NCBI RefSeq assembly: GCF_000478825.2
Contig: NZ_CP007542.1
Location: forward strand, 2,666,001-2,730,000
Reading direction: 5' to 3'
DNA from: Synechocystis sp. PCC 6714
GTDB taxonomy: Bacteria > Cyanobacteriota > Cyanobacteriia > Cyanobacteriales > Microcystaceae
DNA length: 64,000 nucleotides
Shown here: positions 54,965-63,033 of the stretch, piece after piece
How positions within the stretch are numbered: position 1 is the stretch's first letter
Layout of the letters: every line of letters begins with the position of its first letter
Position numbers and translations under genes: made by a program
Notes under the pieces: generated by a model
Database searches by the model: none
The model's input: only the letters and a program-made list of their open reading frames with translations
What the model was told of the DNA's origin: nothing

Positions 54965-55780
54965 ATGGCTCTTTCGCTACCGACAAGGGTGAACTGGTCT
55001 CCCATTCAGCGCTACTTGGAACTTTTACAGATATTGGTGGAGCGCAATCTGAAAGGCCGTTACCGGGGTTCCTTTTTAGGGGTTTACTGGTCGCTCCTAA
55101 ATCCCCTGATTATGACGGGGATTTATGCGGCTATTTTCGGAGCGGCCTTTGCCTCCTTCTATGGCTCTGCCCTGAACTATGTGCTAGCGGCTTTCACCGG
55201 ACTATTGGTGATTAACTTCTTTTCTGCTTCCACTAGCCAAGCTTTATCGAGCGTGGTGGCCAGTGGAGGCTTAATGAACAAAATCAAGCTCCCCATCAGC
55301 GTCTTTCCCCTCTCCATGATTGTGGCCAACGTGTTCCAATTCGTGGTGGGGCCATTACCCCTATTGGCGATCGTTACTATTTATAAGTCCTGGGAGTCGG
55401 GCTGGTGGTTTGTTAATGCCATTTCCCTTTTCTTTCCTCTGCTGGCTCTAAGCTTAGTGTGCACTGGGGTAGGCTTTTTTGTCAGTGCCCTTTACGTCTT
55501 TTTCCGAGATTTGCCCTACTTCTACGAGCTGGTTACCTTCATGCTCTGGATTGGTTCGCCAATTTTCTATCCTTCTGAAATTGTGCCGGAACAAGTACGC
55601 CGCTTTTTGGTCATCAACCCCCTGTTACCGATTATTGATAGTATTCGTCAGATTTCCTTGTCTGGGAATTTACCGGAGTTGGGTTTGATCGTCCATGGAC
55701 TATTAAATGGTTTAATTTTATTGGCCCTGGGTTGGCTCTGCTTTCGCTCCTGGCAAAAGAATTTCATGGATTTGTTGTAA
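54965..55780 (+). CDS. ABC-2 type polysaccharide exporter permease
   Basis: 271 residues from MALSLPTRVNWSPIQRYLELLQILVERNLKGRYRGS. About six membrane helices with the ABC-2 (Wzm/KpsM) pattern: VERNLKGRYRGSFLGVYWSLLNPLIM at the start, and LPYFYELVTFMLWIGSPIFYP. With the following ATPase it forms an exporter of lipid-linked or reducing-end-linked polysaccharide across the cytoplasmic membrane. The open frame runs 26 codons upstream (54887), but that part lacks family character. The ATPase gene begins 12 bases downstream, so the two are coupled. The gene is divergent from nrdF. Confidence 0.9.
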   Translation: MALSLPTRVNWSPIQRYLELLQILVERNLKGRYRGSFLGVYWSLLNPLIMTGIYAAIFGAAFASFYGSALNYVLAAFTGLLVINFFSASTSQALSSVVASGGLMNKIKLPISVFPLSMIVANVFQFVVGPLPLLAIVTIYKSWESGWWFVNAISLFFPLLALSLVCTGVGFFVSALYVFFRDLPYFYELVTFMLWIGSPIFYPSEIVPEQVRRFLVINPLLPIIDSIRQISLSGNLPELGLIVHGLLNGLILLALGWLCFRSWQKNFMDLL

Positions 55781-55792
55781 AGCTAATTTTAG

Positions 55793-56557
55793 ATGTCTGA
55801 AGTTATTCGTCTTGATAAAGTTTCTTTGTACCGTCGAACCCAGGAAGAATTTTCCTACGACCTCAAGCGCACCGTACTATCTTTCATTGAAGGTAAGTAT
55901 CGTAAGCCTTCCCGCAAGCTGATCTTAGACAACATTGATTTCACGGTGGTGACAGGGGAAAAAGTTGGCATTATTGGCTCCAATGGTTCGGGAAAATCCA
56001 CTTTGCTCAAGGTAATTTGCGGTATTTTGGAGCCTTCCGCAGGCAGTCTGCGGGTGAGGGGAGAAATAGCACCATTAATCGAACTGGGAGCTGGTTTTGA
56101 CCCGGATTTGTGTGTGCGGGATAATATTATTCTTTATGGGGTAATGCTGGGTTTTTCTCGACAGGAAATGCTGGAACGAGTGGATTCAATTCTAGATTTT
56201 GCCGAGTTACAAAGTTTGGGGGATATGCCGGTGAAGTCCCTCTCTTCGGGGATGTCGGCCCGGTTGGGCTTTGCCATCGCCACGGATGTGGAGCCGGATA
56301 TTTTGATCCTCGATGAAGTGTTGTCGGTGGGAGATGAAAGCTTTAAGCATAAGTCCCAGGCCCGGATGGATAAGCTCTGGGGGCATAATACGACTATTCT
56401 GGTGGTTTCCCATAGCCTGGGCTTTATCCAAGACGCTTGTCCTACTACCATTTGGTTAGACCGGGGGGTGGTGCGTTATATGGGCAAAACCTCCGAGGCG
56501 ATCGGGCAATACTTGGAGGAAGTGAAACGCCACGATGCCCTTACTATCCCCCAATAA
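55793..56557 (+). CDS. ABC exporter ATPase (Wzt/KpsT type)
   Basis: 254 residues. Motifs in order are the Walker A GIIGSNGSGKSTLLKVI (about residue 61), signature KSLSSGMSARLGFAIA (about 145), Walker B DILILDEVLSVGDESF and H-loop ILVVSHSL. The position of the helical LIELGAGFDPDLCVRDNIILYGVMLGFS is standard for polysaccharide and O-antigen exporters. It lacks a long C-terminal sugar-binding domain, so it resembles KpsT or TagH rather than Wzt that recognises chain ends. It powers the permease encoded directly upstream. The epimerase gene follows after about 95 bases. Confidence 0.92.
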   Translation: MSEVIRLDKVSLYRRTQEEFSYDLKRTVLSFIEGKYRKPSRKLILDNIDFTVVTGEKVGIIGSNGSGKSTLLKVICGILEPSAGSLRVRGEIAPLIELGAGFDPDLCVRDNIILYGVMLGFSRQEMLERVDSILDFAELQSLGDMPVKSLSSGMSARLGFAIATDVEPDILILDEVLSVGDESFKHKSQARMDKLWGHNTTILVVSHSLGFIQDACPTTIWLDRGVVRYMGKTSEAIGQYLEEVKRHDALTIPQ

Positions 56558-56652
56558 TTCCAGTAAATTGCACTTTTTTGCTTTACTAGGAACGGACATT
56601 TTTTGTCCAACTTTTGCCCAACCGTAGTTAACGAGAACATGGAGGAGTGATT

Positions 56653-57585
56653 ATGAAGATTTTGATTACCGGCGGCGGCGGCTACATTGGTTCCGTCCTA
56701 ACCCCCACATTGCTAGCGGCGGGATACGAGGTAACCGTGGTGGATAACTTCATGTTCCAACAGAATAGCCTGGCAGAGTGTTGCCAGTACGATGGCTTTA
56801 ACGTCATCCGTGGGGACTGTCGCAAAGAAGATTTAATTAAGGAACAGCTTAAAACCGCCGATGTGATTATTCCCCTAGCAGCCTTGGTGGGGGCTCCCCT
56901 TTGTAGCCGAGATCAGATTGGGACTAAAACCACTAATCAGACAGCGGTGGAAATGATCTGCCAATTGGCTAGTCCCCAACAGCGGATTTTGATGCCGGTT
57001 ACCAATAGTGGTTATGGCATTGGGGAAAAGGGTAAATTCTGTACTGAAGAAAGCCCTTTGCGTCCTATTTCCCTTTACGGGGTAACTAAGGTGGAAGCGG
57101 AAAAGGCGGTGTTAGCCCGGGATAACAGCATGACTTTTCGCCTAGCCACAGTGTTTGGTATGGCTCCCCGGATGCGGGTGGATTTGTTGGTCAATGACTT
57201 TGTCTACCGTGCCTTTTACGACCGGGCGGTGGTTATTTTTGAAGGCCATTTCAAGCGTAACTATATTCACATTCGTGATGTGGCCAAAGTCTTCCTCCAT
57301 GGTTTGGAAAATTTTGAGTCCATGAAGGGCAAGGCCTACAATGTTGGTTTGGAGGATGCTAATTTGTCTAAGCTGGAGCTTTGTGAAGAAATTCGTAAAT
57401 ACTTGCCCAACTTCGTCTATCTGGAAGCTCCCATCGGAGAAGACCCCGATAAAAGGGACTACATTGTTTCCAACCAGAGGATTTTGAGCACTGGTTTCAC
57501 CCCCGACTGGTCTTTGGGGCGGGGTATTCAGGAGTTAATTAAGGGTTATACCATCCTGAGAAATAGCGTTTATTCCAACGTGTAG
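56653..57585 (+). CDS. NAD-dependent sugar-nucleotide epimerase/dehydratase
   Basis: 310 residues of the extended short-chain dehydrogenase family: Rossmann ITGGGGYIGSVL at the start, IIPLAALVGAP, then the catalytic YGVTK (Tyr and Lys, about residue 141) and a substrate part with FKRNYIHIRDVAKVF. GGAGGAGTG lies just before ATG 56653; a GTG two codons earlier also is open. It probably supplies a modified sugar for the polysaccharide exported by the two preceding genes. Which sugar is unknown. A strong terminator follows at 57609. Confidence 0.88.
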   Translation: MKILITGGGGYIGSVLTPTLLAAGYEVTVVDNFMFQQNSLAECCQYDGFNVIRGDCRKEDLIKEQLKTADVIIPLAALVGAPLCSRDQIGTKTTNQTAVEMICQLASPQQRILMPVTNSGYGIGEKGKFCTEESPLRPISLYGVTKVEAEKAVLARDNSMTFRLATVFGMAPRMRVDLLVNDFVYRAFYDRAVVIFEGHFKRNYIHIRDVAKVFLHGLENFESMKGKAYNVGLEDANLSKLELCEEIRKYLPNFVYLEAPIGEDPDKRDYIVSNQRILSTGFTPDWSLGRGIQELIKGYTILRNSVYSNV

Positions 57586-57608
57586 ATTGGAATTGGAATG
57601 TTTGGTCA

Positions 57609-57635
57609 CCCCTGATTTGTTTCAGGGGCTTTTTT
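57609..57635 (+). terminator. Intrinsic terminator after the epimerase gene
   Basis: CCCCTGA and TTCAGGGG form a stem around a short loop, followed by a T-run. It lies 24 bases past the epimerase stop and ends the exporter-epimerase unit. Confidence 0.82.
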
Positions 57636-57679
57636 CTACTGTTGGTCGCCCTTCAGGTTTGATTACCAAAGCGAATCTC

Positions 57680-58396
57680 TCAAGGACGGATTAGTACCCG
57701 GCCGAGACAGAAAAGCTCGCCATTGTTCAGATCAAGGGATTCAAGGTCTACATCTTCCCCTAGATCAACCGTCAAACACTCCAGGCTCCGGTTGGCGATC
57801 GCCGGTAGTCCAAGTAGGGTTATGTCTTCCAGACGTAGGGTTTTGGGGCTGGCTAACTGCAAACGGGCTTGGACTAGAAGCTCATGGCTTTGACCCTGGG
57901 CATCCTGGACTTTACCTTTAAGTTGGAAAGACTGATCCTCTAAGGCGATCGCCTGCCAAAGGAAAGTGTAATTTTCTAACTTGCCCTGGGGATCTTCCAC
58001 CCCCTGTTCTGTTAACAAAGCCACCAACAATTCCCCAAAAGCGCTGGTCAGTAACGTAGATGTCAGGGATGCTTGGAGATGGCGTTGGGAAACTTGTAAT
58101 TCTCCACTAACCCGAATTGGTTCCAATAATTGGAGGGGTTTACCTTTAATGACCTGGCCGATATTGATGCGGATATTTTCCCCCCGCAGTAATACCCGCC
58201 CCAGTTGCAAACCTTGGTAAATTGCTTTCTCACTGCTAAGGGCTACCCTGGGCACATATCCCCGTAAAATTTGCCGGTCTTTGCCATCAATTTCCAGCTC
58301 TAAGCTTTCCACTGTTTCCACCTGGGAACGTAGCCAAAGTCTGAGGGCGGGGGCAAGAATTCTGCCAATTAAATTGCTGTCAACGGCTAAGCCCAT
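57680..58396 (-). CDS. DUF2993 (LmeA-like) lipid-binding domain protein
   Basis: 238 residues. The pattern NLIGRILAPALRLWLRSQVETVESLELEIDGKDRQILRGYVPRV, then GVEDPQGKLENYTFLWQAIALEDQSFQLKGKV and a closing LDLNNGELFCLGRVLIRP is typical of DUF2993, a cyanobacterial and actinobacterial group related to phospholipid-binding LmeA. No classical signal peptide is visible. It probably acts at a membrane surface; its partner is unknown. The gene converges with the epimerase unit. Downstream of its start, 95 bases upstream, lies a 95-bp element. Confidence 0.75.
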   Translation of the reverse strand: MGLAVDSNLIGRILAPALRLWLRSQVETVESLELEIDGKDRQILRGYVPRVALSSEKAIYQGLQLGRVLLRGENIRINIGQVIKGKPLQLLEPIRVSGELQVSQRHLQASLTSTLLTSAFGELLVALLTEQGVEDPQGKLENYTFLWQAIALEDQSFQLKGKVQDAQGQSHELLVQARLQLASPKTLRLEDITLLGLPAIANRSLECLTVDLGEDVDLESLDLNNGELFCLGRVLIRP

Positions 58397-58490
58397 GGAT
58401 TTAAAATGTAGTTTTTAGCAAGTAAAATCAACGGAGCAAAAAGTCGAAAAGATAAAGAAAGGGTGAGCAAGTATCTCAAAAATTTACTGA

Positions 58491-58585
58491 TATAGCCGTT
58501 TCTAGTAAGACTGAGGCAGTCAAATTCACCGAAAAGCTTGTCAATAAAGACTTGAGCAGTCTCGAAATTATTTGAAATGACTATA
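58491..58585. mobile_element. 95-bp MITE-like element, subfamily A, copy 2
   Basis: TATAGCCGTTT to AAATGACTATA, seven differences from the copy at 31962-32056. Its right edge touches the stop codon of the next gene (58586-58588), so it inserted exactly at the end of that gene without changing its product. TA ends are consistent with TA target duplication. Confidence 0.82.
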
Positions 58586-59140
58586 TTAATGGGAGCTGCC
58601 CCCTTGCCAATCTAAGGGAAACTGGGCCTGTAATTCCCGCAACTCGTCCCGGTGAGCAGTGATGGTCAAAGGATATTGCCCGGGATGGGCGGGTTGATTC
58701 GGATCTCCTAGTTCCAGGGTAATGGCTTCCACCCTAGCCGCTTTTTGCCAATAAAAAATCCCCGCTATGGGCGCCAACCAGAGTAGGAAAAAAAACAAGA
58801 AACCCCGTTGGGGCCAAAACACCGCCAACACCAATGCCAAACAGAGCAATCCCAGCGCCGCCAATAAGCTTAAAAACACTGCTAAAAAAGGACTGGCCTG
58901 TACGTTACCCTCAAAGGCGATCGCCTGTTGGACTGGGTCGATACTAGTAACGCGGTAAGCTCGGTTTTGGAAATGGGTTTTGATCTCGTCTAAAATTCCC
59001 GTTTCTGGATTATCGATCCAAGCCTGGATTCTTTGGGTTCGATCCTTAACCGAAGAACGGATAAAAAAGACTAAGCCGATGAGGGAAAAAATGGTAAAAA
59101 ATAGGGTGGAGCCGAGAACAGGTAAATCCATAACATCCAT
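58586..59140 (-). CDS. CCB2/CCB4-like (DUF2930) cofactor assembly protein
   Basis: 184 residues with a hydrophobic N-terminus (about 7-28) and a pair of helices (about 82-130). RSSVKDRTQRIQAWIDNPETGILDEIKTHFQNRAYRV between them, and FEGNVQASPFLAVFLSLLAALGLLCLALVL, match DUF2930, named for CCB2/CCB4, which attach heme c' (heme ci) to cytochrome b6 in the b6f complex. A cyanobacterial member would work in the same pathway. The match is by recollection of the family; a membrane protein of other function cannot be excluded. Its stop abuts a 95-bp element. Confidence 0.65.
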   Translation of the reverse strand: MDVMDLPVLGSTLFFTIFSLIGLVFFIRSSVKDRTQRIQAWIDNPETGILDEIKTHFQNRAYRVTSIDPVQQAIAFEGNVQASPFLAVFLSLLAALGLLCLALVLAVFWPQRGFLFFFLLWLAPIAGIFYWQKAARVEAITLELGDPNQPAHPGQYPLTITAHRDELRELQAQFPLDWQGGSSH

Positions 59141-59169
59141 AACAAAATTTTGGTAGACTTTCCTAATAA

Positions 59170-59526
59170 CTAGAAGATATCTAAGTCAATGGCCGCAGAT
59201 CCACCGGTTTTTAATTGTTTAAGTAAACTGTCCAATTGTCGCCACACCAAAGCCGCAATAAAAATAGTAATGGGCAGGGAAATGGCGTAGGAAATCCAAC
59301 CATTACCCAGAAAAATTTGTACCCCAGAAGCTAAAAAGACACAAACGCCCAAGCAAATACCCAAAAAAGGTAGTTGTAGATCAAGATCGGCCAATGTACT
59401 GGCGGGGGTGTTTAACCAAAGCTTAACTTTCTGTTTTAAGGTGGCTTCAAAGGCCGCCCCACAAGTAATCCCAACAAAAAGCCCTACCGCAATTAAAAAA
59501 TAGGGAGGCTGGGGCAAATAGTACAT
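59170..59526 (-). CDS. Small hydrophobic membrane protein of unknown function
   Basis: 118 residues from MYYLPQPPYFLIAVGLFVGITCGAAFE. Three hydrophobic segments (about 9-27, 52-71, 75-97) and a short polar loop between the first and second; the tail is WRQLDSLLKQLKTGGSAAIDLDIF. The frame can be extended 70 codons upstream (59736) or to ATG 59562, but those residues do not look membrane-protein-like, so the shorter start is preferred. I do not recognise a family. It lies 30 bases upstream of the CCB-like gene on the same strand, suggesting they are co-transcribed. Confidence 0.6.
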   Translation of the reverse strand: MYYLPQPPYFLIAVGLFVGITCGAAFEATLKQKVKLWLNTPASTLADLDLQLPFLGICLGVCVFLASGVQIFLGNGWISYAISLPITIFIAALVWRQLDSLLKQLKTGGSAAIDLDIF

Positions 59527-59769
59527 ACTTAATCGGAATGGATAAAAGACATCCCTGATCATAGCAAGGTGAGACTTAAAATTTACCGGAGCAGGTTTTT
59601 GGTTAAACCAGTTACTTCTAGAGTTGATTACCAAGTTCTCACCGGAAAGAAGATTAGCAAAACAGAACCTCCCAATACCACTGGGGGTATGCCCGGGTCT
59701 TGATTCCTGATAATCTAGTTGGTGTTTATACTTCACTGCCGCCCTGAGTTCAGGTTATAGCCTCCCCCA

Positions 59770-60279
59770 ATGCTAAAAGTGTTTCGCCAGTCCATCATCG
59801 TCGTGCTAACCCTGGCCTGTTTCCTTTGGTCCGCTCCGGCGATCGCCGCTAGTTCTTCTTCCGTGACCGGGGGAGCTTCAGCCTTCGAAAATATGGTCTT
59901 GGCAGAAACGGATTTTCGGGATCAGGATTTACTGACTGCCCAGTTCACCAACGTGGATTTAACCAGCAGTATCTTTGAAGCGATGGATTTGCGGGGGTCA
60001 GTATTTAACGGCGCTAACCTCACCGACGCTAACCTTAAGGGAGCGGATTTGACCAATGGTTTGGCCTATCTGACTAGTTTCAATGGCGCTAATTTAGAAA
60101 ATGCCATTTTAGCTGAAGCCATTATGCTCCGCACGTCTTTCAAAAACGCCAAAATCCAAGGAGCTGATTTCAGCCTAGCGGTGTTGGATTCAGAACAGGT
60201 GGCTGCCCTTTGTGAAGTGGCGGACGGGGTTAATCCCAAAACTGGCAACAGTACCAGGGAATCTTTGGGTTGTTCCTAG
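59770..60279 (+). CDS. Exported pentapeptide-repeat protein (probable thylakoid lumen or periplasm)
   Basis: 169 residues. A Sec signal peptide (residues 1-26, hydrophobic [17 protein letters not shown] with AIA-A cleavage) precedes pentapeptide repeats of the A(D/N)LXX type at about 62-145: [40 protein letters not shown], then [10 protein letters not shown] and NAKIQGADF. They fold as a right-handed four-sided helix. The tail has two Cys ([23 protein letters not shown]), which may form a disulphide. The function of lumenal pentapeptide proteins is largely unknown. It is divergent from the small membrane protein and followed by purK after about 65 bases. Confidence 0.82.
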   Translation: MLKVFRQSIIVVLTLACFLWSAPAIAASSSSVTGGASAFENMVLAETDFRDQDLLTAQFTNVDLTSSIFEAMDLRGSVFNGANLTDANLKGADLTNGLAYLTSFNGANLENAILAEAIMLRTSFKNAKIQGADFSLAVLDSEQVAALCEVADGVNPKTGNSTRESLGCS

Positions 60280-60345
60280 GATGCTGGGCAAAATTTCAGA
60301 TATGAACTTCATCCATCATAGGTGTAGGCCGCAGTCGATAGCTCA

Positions 60346-61512
60346 ATGGAAACAAAATTAACCACAGTGGGGGTAGTTGGTGGTGGACAGTTGGCCTGGA
60401 TGATGGCCCAGGAAGCCCCTAAATTGGGATTAAAACTAGCAGTACAAACTCCCCAGGAAAACGATCCCGCCGTAGCTCTGGCCGAAAAAGTGGTCCTGGC
60501 GGCGATCGCCGACGGGGAAGGGACAAAGCAATTGGCTGAGCACTGTGGGGTGATCACGTTTGAGAATGAATTTGTCGACCTGCTTAGTCTAGAAAAGTTA
60601 GCCCAACAAGGGGTTAGCTTTTACCCCCGTCTTGATTCCCTCGCTCCTTTGTTGGATAAATGGGAACAACGCCATTTTTTGCACAGCCTGAATCTACCCG
60701 TACCAGATTTTTGGGCCTTGGAATCTTTGCCTTCCCCATTGCCCGCTTTTCCCTGGGTGTTAAAGGCCCGTCGCCATGGTTATGACGGCCAAGGTACCCA
60801 AATTATTAGTTCCCCGGCGGATTTACCTGATTTGGGCAAAGCTCCCCCAGGTAGTTGGATGGTAGAAAATTTTGTGCCCTACGAAAGGGAATTGGCGGTT
60901 ATCGGTGCCCGCAATGCCAAGGGAGAAGTGGAAATTTATCCAGTGGTGGAAACCCATCAGGTTAATCAAGTCTGTCGTTGGGTCGTTGCCCCAGCCCCCA
61001 TTGATGCCGCTGTTGCTTATAAGGCTCAGGATTACTGCCGTCACATCCTCGACCATCTGGATTATGTGGGCATTTTGGCCATTGAGTTTTTTCTGTTGCC
61101 AGAATCGCCCCAAAACATTGCACCAGAGCAACGGTTATTGATTAATGAATTGGCTCCCCGCACCCACAATTCCGGCCATTTCAGTTTAGATGCCTGTCAG
61201 ACTTCCCAATTTGCTCTGCAATTAGAGGCGGTTACAGGGAAAGCACTGGGTTCGTCAACCTTGCTGTGCGGCCAGGCGGTGATGGTTAATTTATTGGGCT
61301 ATGAAATATCAGCGGGGGATTATCAGCAACAATTGGAACGGTTGGCTGCTTTACCCCATAGTCACGTCCACTGGTACGGTAAAGGAGAATGCCGCCCTGG
61401 CCGAAAACTGGGCCATGTAACCATGTTAAACCCCAACCTTGATCCATACTCATCCACTGCCTGGGCAGAAAGTACGGTCAAACAATTGGAGGCCATTTGG
61501 TATCCGGATTGA
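60346..61512 (+). CDS. purK: N5-carboxyaminoimidazole ribonucleotide synthase
   Basis: 388 residues with an ATP-grasp fold. VGVVGGGQLAWMMAQEAPKLGLKLAV starts the chain, ITFENEFVDL follows, and WVLKARRHGYDGQGTQI is the ATP-binding loop; NELAPRTHNSGHFSLDACQTSQFALQLEAV is the PurK-specific metal and substrate region. PurK converts aminoimidazole ribonucleotide, ATP and bicarbonate to N5-CAIR in purine synthesis. It is transcribed from an upstream region shared with the pentapeptide gene and is followed, 190 bases on, by rbcR on the same strand. Confidence 0.94.
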   Translation: METKLTTVGVVGGGQLAWMMAQEAPKLGLKLAVQTPQENDPAVALAEKVVLAAIADGEGTKQLAEHCGVITFENEFVDLLSLEKLAQQGVSFYPRLDSLAPLLDKWEQRHFLHSLNLPVPDFWALESLPSPLPAFPWVLKARRHGYDGQGTQIISSPADLPDLGKAPPGSWMVENFVPYERELAVIGARNAKGEVEIYPVVETHQVNQVCRWVVAPAPIDAAVAYKAQDYCRHILDHLDYVGILAIEFFLLPESPQNIAPEQRLLINELAPRTHNSGHFSLDACQTSQFALQLEAVTGKALGSSTLLCGQAVMVNLLGYEISAGDYQQQLERLAALPHSHVHWYGKGECRPGRKLGHVTMLNPNLDPYSSTAWAESTVKQLEAIWYPD

Positions 61513-61702
61513 TTTTGAAGTCCCACTGCCAAGGTTAATGATTCCCTTGCCTTACCGGGCTAAAATTGGGACAAATTTTTTAGCTAACTTCCTTGCTCCA
61601 AGGGGTAGTTGGCACCTGGAATAGGCAGTTACAAAGGCTCTAATTGTGATACTGTCAGTGCAATAGGGCTGTCCCTGTCTTGTTCATCGTTTGGCTGGAT
61701 CT

Positions 61703-62740
61703 ATGTCGGATATCCCGTTCACGTTGGATCAACTTCGCATCCTTAAGGCGATCGCCACGGAAGGTAGTTTTAAGCGGGCGGCAGATACATTGTATGTTTC
61801 CCAACCGGCGGTCAGTTTGCAGGTACAAAACCTGGAAAAACAGTTGAGTGTGCCCCTATTCGACCGGGGTGGACGCAAAGCCCAGCTAACGGAGGCGGGA
61901 CATTTACTGCTCAATTACGGCGAAAAAATTATCACCCTCTGCCAAGAAACCTGCCGGGCGATCGAGGATTTACAGAATTTACAGGGGGGTACCCTGATTG
62001 TCGGTGCTTCCCAAACCACTGGGACCTACCTACTGCCCCGGATGATTGGTATGTTCCGCCAGCAATATCCCGACGTAACGGTACAATTACAGGTCCATTC
62101 CACCCGGAGAACAGCTTGGGGAGTGGCCAATGGCCAGGTAGATTTGGCCATTATTGGCGGAGAAGTACCGGCGGAGTTGCAGGAAACTTTAACCGTATTG
62201 CCCTACGCCGAAGATGAATTAGCCCTGATTTTGCCGGTCTTTCATCCTTTGGCCCAGGCAGAAACTATCCAAAAAGAAGACCTATACAAGCTTAAGTTTA
62301 TTAGCCTCGATTCCCAGTCCACCATCCGCAAAGTAATTGATAAGGTGTTGAGCCAGGGGGAAATTGACACTAAACGCCTGAAAATTGAAATGGAACTCAA
62401 CTCCATTGAAGCAATTAAAAATGCTGTGCAATCCGGTTTAGGGGCGGCTTTCGTTTCCACAACGGCCATCGAAAAGGAATTGGAAATGAATGTGCTCCAC
62501 ATCGCTCCGATTAAAAATGTGGAAATTCGCCGGGTTCTTTCCGTCATCATTAACCCCAACCGTTATCGTTCCAAGGCTTCTGCCGCTTTCATTCGGGAAG
62601 TCCTTCCTCAATTTTCCACCCATCCCGATGCCCTAGATCCGGAACGGTTATTGACTAATCCCTACAGCACCGCTAACGGCGATCGCCAAACGGACAATAA
62701 GGATAGCAAAGGGGGCATTGAAATTGACCCAGTTACCTAA
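61703..62740 (+). CDS. rbcR: LysR-family regulator of Rubisco genes
   Basis: 345 residues. The N-terminal winged helix-turn-helix is [43 protein letters not shown]; the effector-binding region follows from [23 protein letters not shown]. Length and both blocks match RbcR of cyanobacteria, which activates Rubisco and carbon-concentrating genes in response to metabolites. Four extra codons from a TTG are possible; ATG 61703 fits the family. The 3' part (residues about 315-345) is polar and species-specific. The close homologues CmpR and NdhR in cyanobacteria have a different length and spacing, which makes RbcR the better call. Confidence 0.82.
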   Translation: MSDIPFTLDQLRILKAIATEGSFKRAADTLYVSQPAVSLQVQNLEKQLSVPLFDRGGRKAQLTEAGHLLLNYGEKIITLCQETCRAIEDLQNLQGGTLIVGASQTTGTYLLPRMIGMFRQQYPDVTVQLQVHSTRRTAWGVANGQVDLAIIGGEVPAELQETLTVLPYAEDELALILPVFHPLAQAETIQKEDLYKLKFISLDSQSTIRKVIDKVLSQGEIDTKRLKIEMELNSIEAIKNAVQSGLGAAFVSTTAIEKELEMNVLHIAPIKNVEIRRVLSVIINPNRYRSKASAAFIREVLPQFSTHPDALDPERLLTNPYSTANGDRQTDNKDSKGGIEIDPVT

Positions 62741-62837
62741 ACGTAGATAGGCCAAAGACAGAGGGAAGTTCATTAGCCCTAAGGCAGAGAACTTGATTCT
62801 GGTTGTGATTGGGCTTAATTATTTAAATCCAAAAAAT

Positions 62838-63025
62838 TATAGCTGATTTATAGTTGATTTAATTAAAAGTAAGACACTGAACAGAGCTAAAAGCATCTTT
62901 GGTAAAGACTTTGGTTGTCTTAATCTTACTTTAATTGACTATAATTGAAAGTAAGACACTGACCGGAGCTAAAAGCCTCTTTGGTAAAGACCTTAGCCGT
63001 CTCAACCTTATTTTGATTGACTATA
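62838..63025. mobile_element. Subfamily B MITE-like element interrupted by another copy (outer element)
   Basis: The outer copy is split. 62838-62850 (13 bases, TATAGCTGATTTA) and 62944-63025 (82 bases, ATTGAAAG to GACTATA) join to a full 95-base element. They align to the copy at 32294-32388 across the break. The right end lies eight bases before the stop codon of the ABC1-kinase gene on the other strand. Confidence 0.9.
62849..62943. mobile_element. Inner subfamily B MITE-like element, inserted in the outer copy
   Basis: 95 bases, TATAGTTGATTTAA to TTAATTGACTATA. TA at 62849-62850 and TA at 62942-62943 are the duplicated target. Removing the inner copy and one TA restores the uninterrupted outer element. 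This demonstrates precise TA-specific insertion. Confidence 0.9.
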
Positions 63026-63033
63026 AGCAAATT

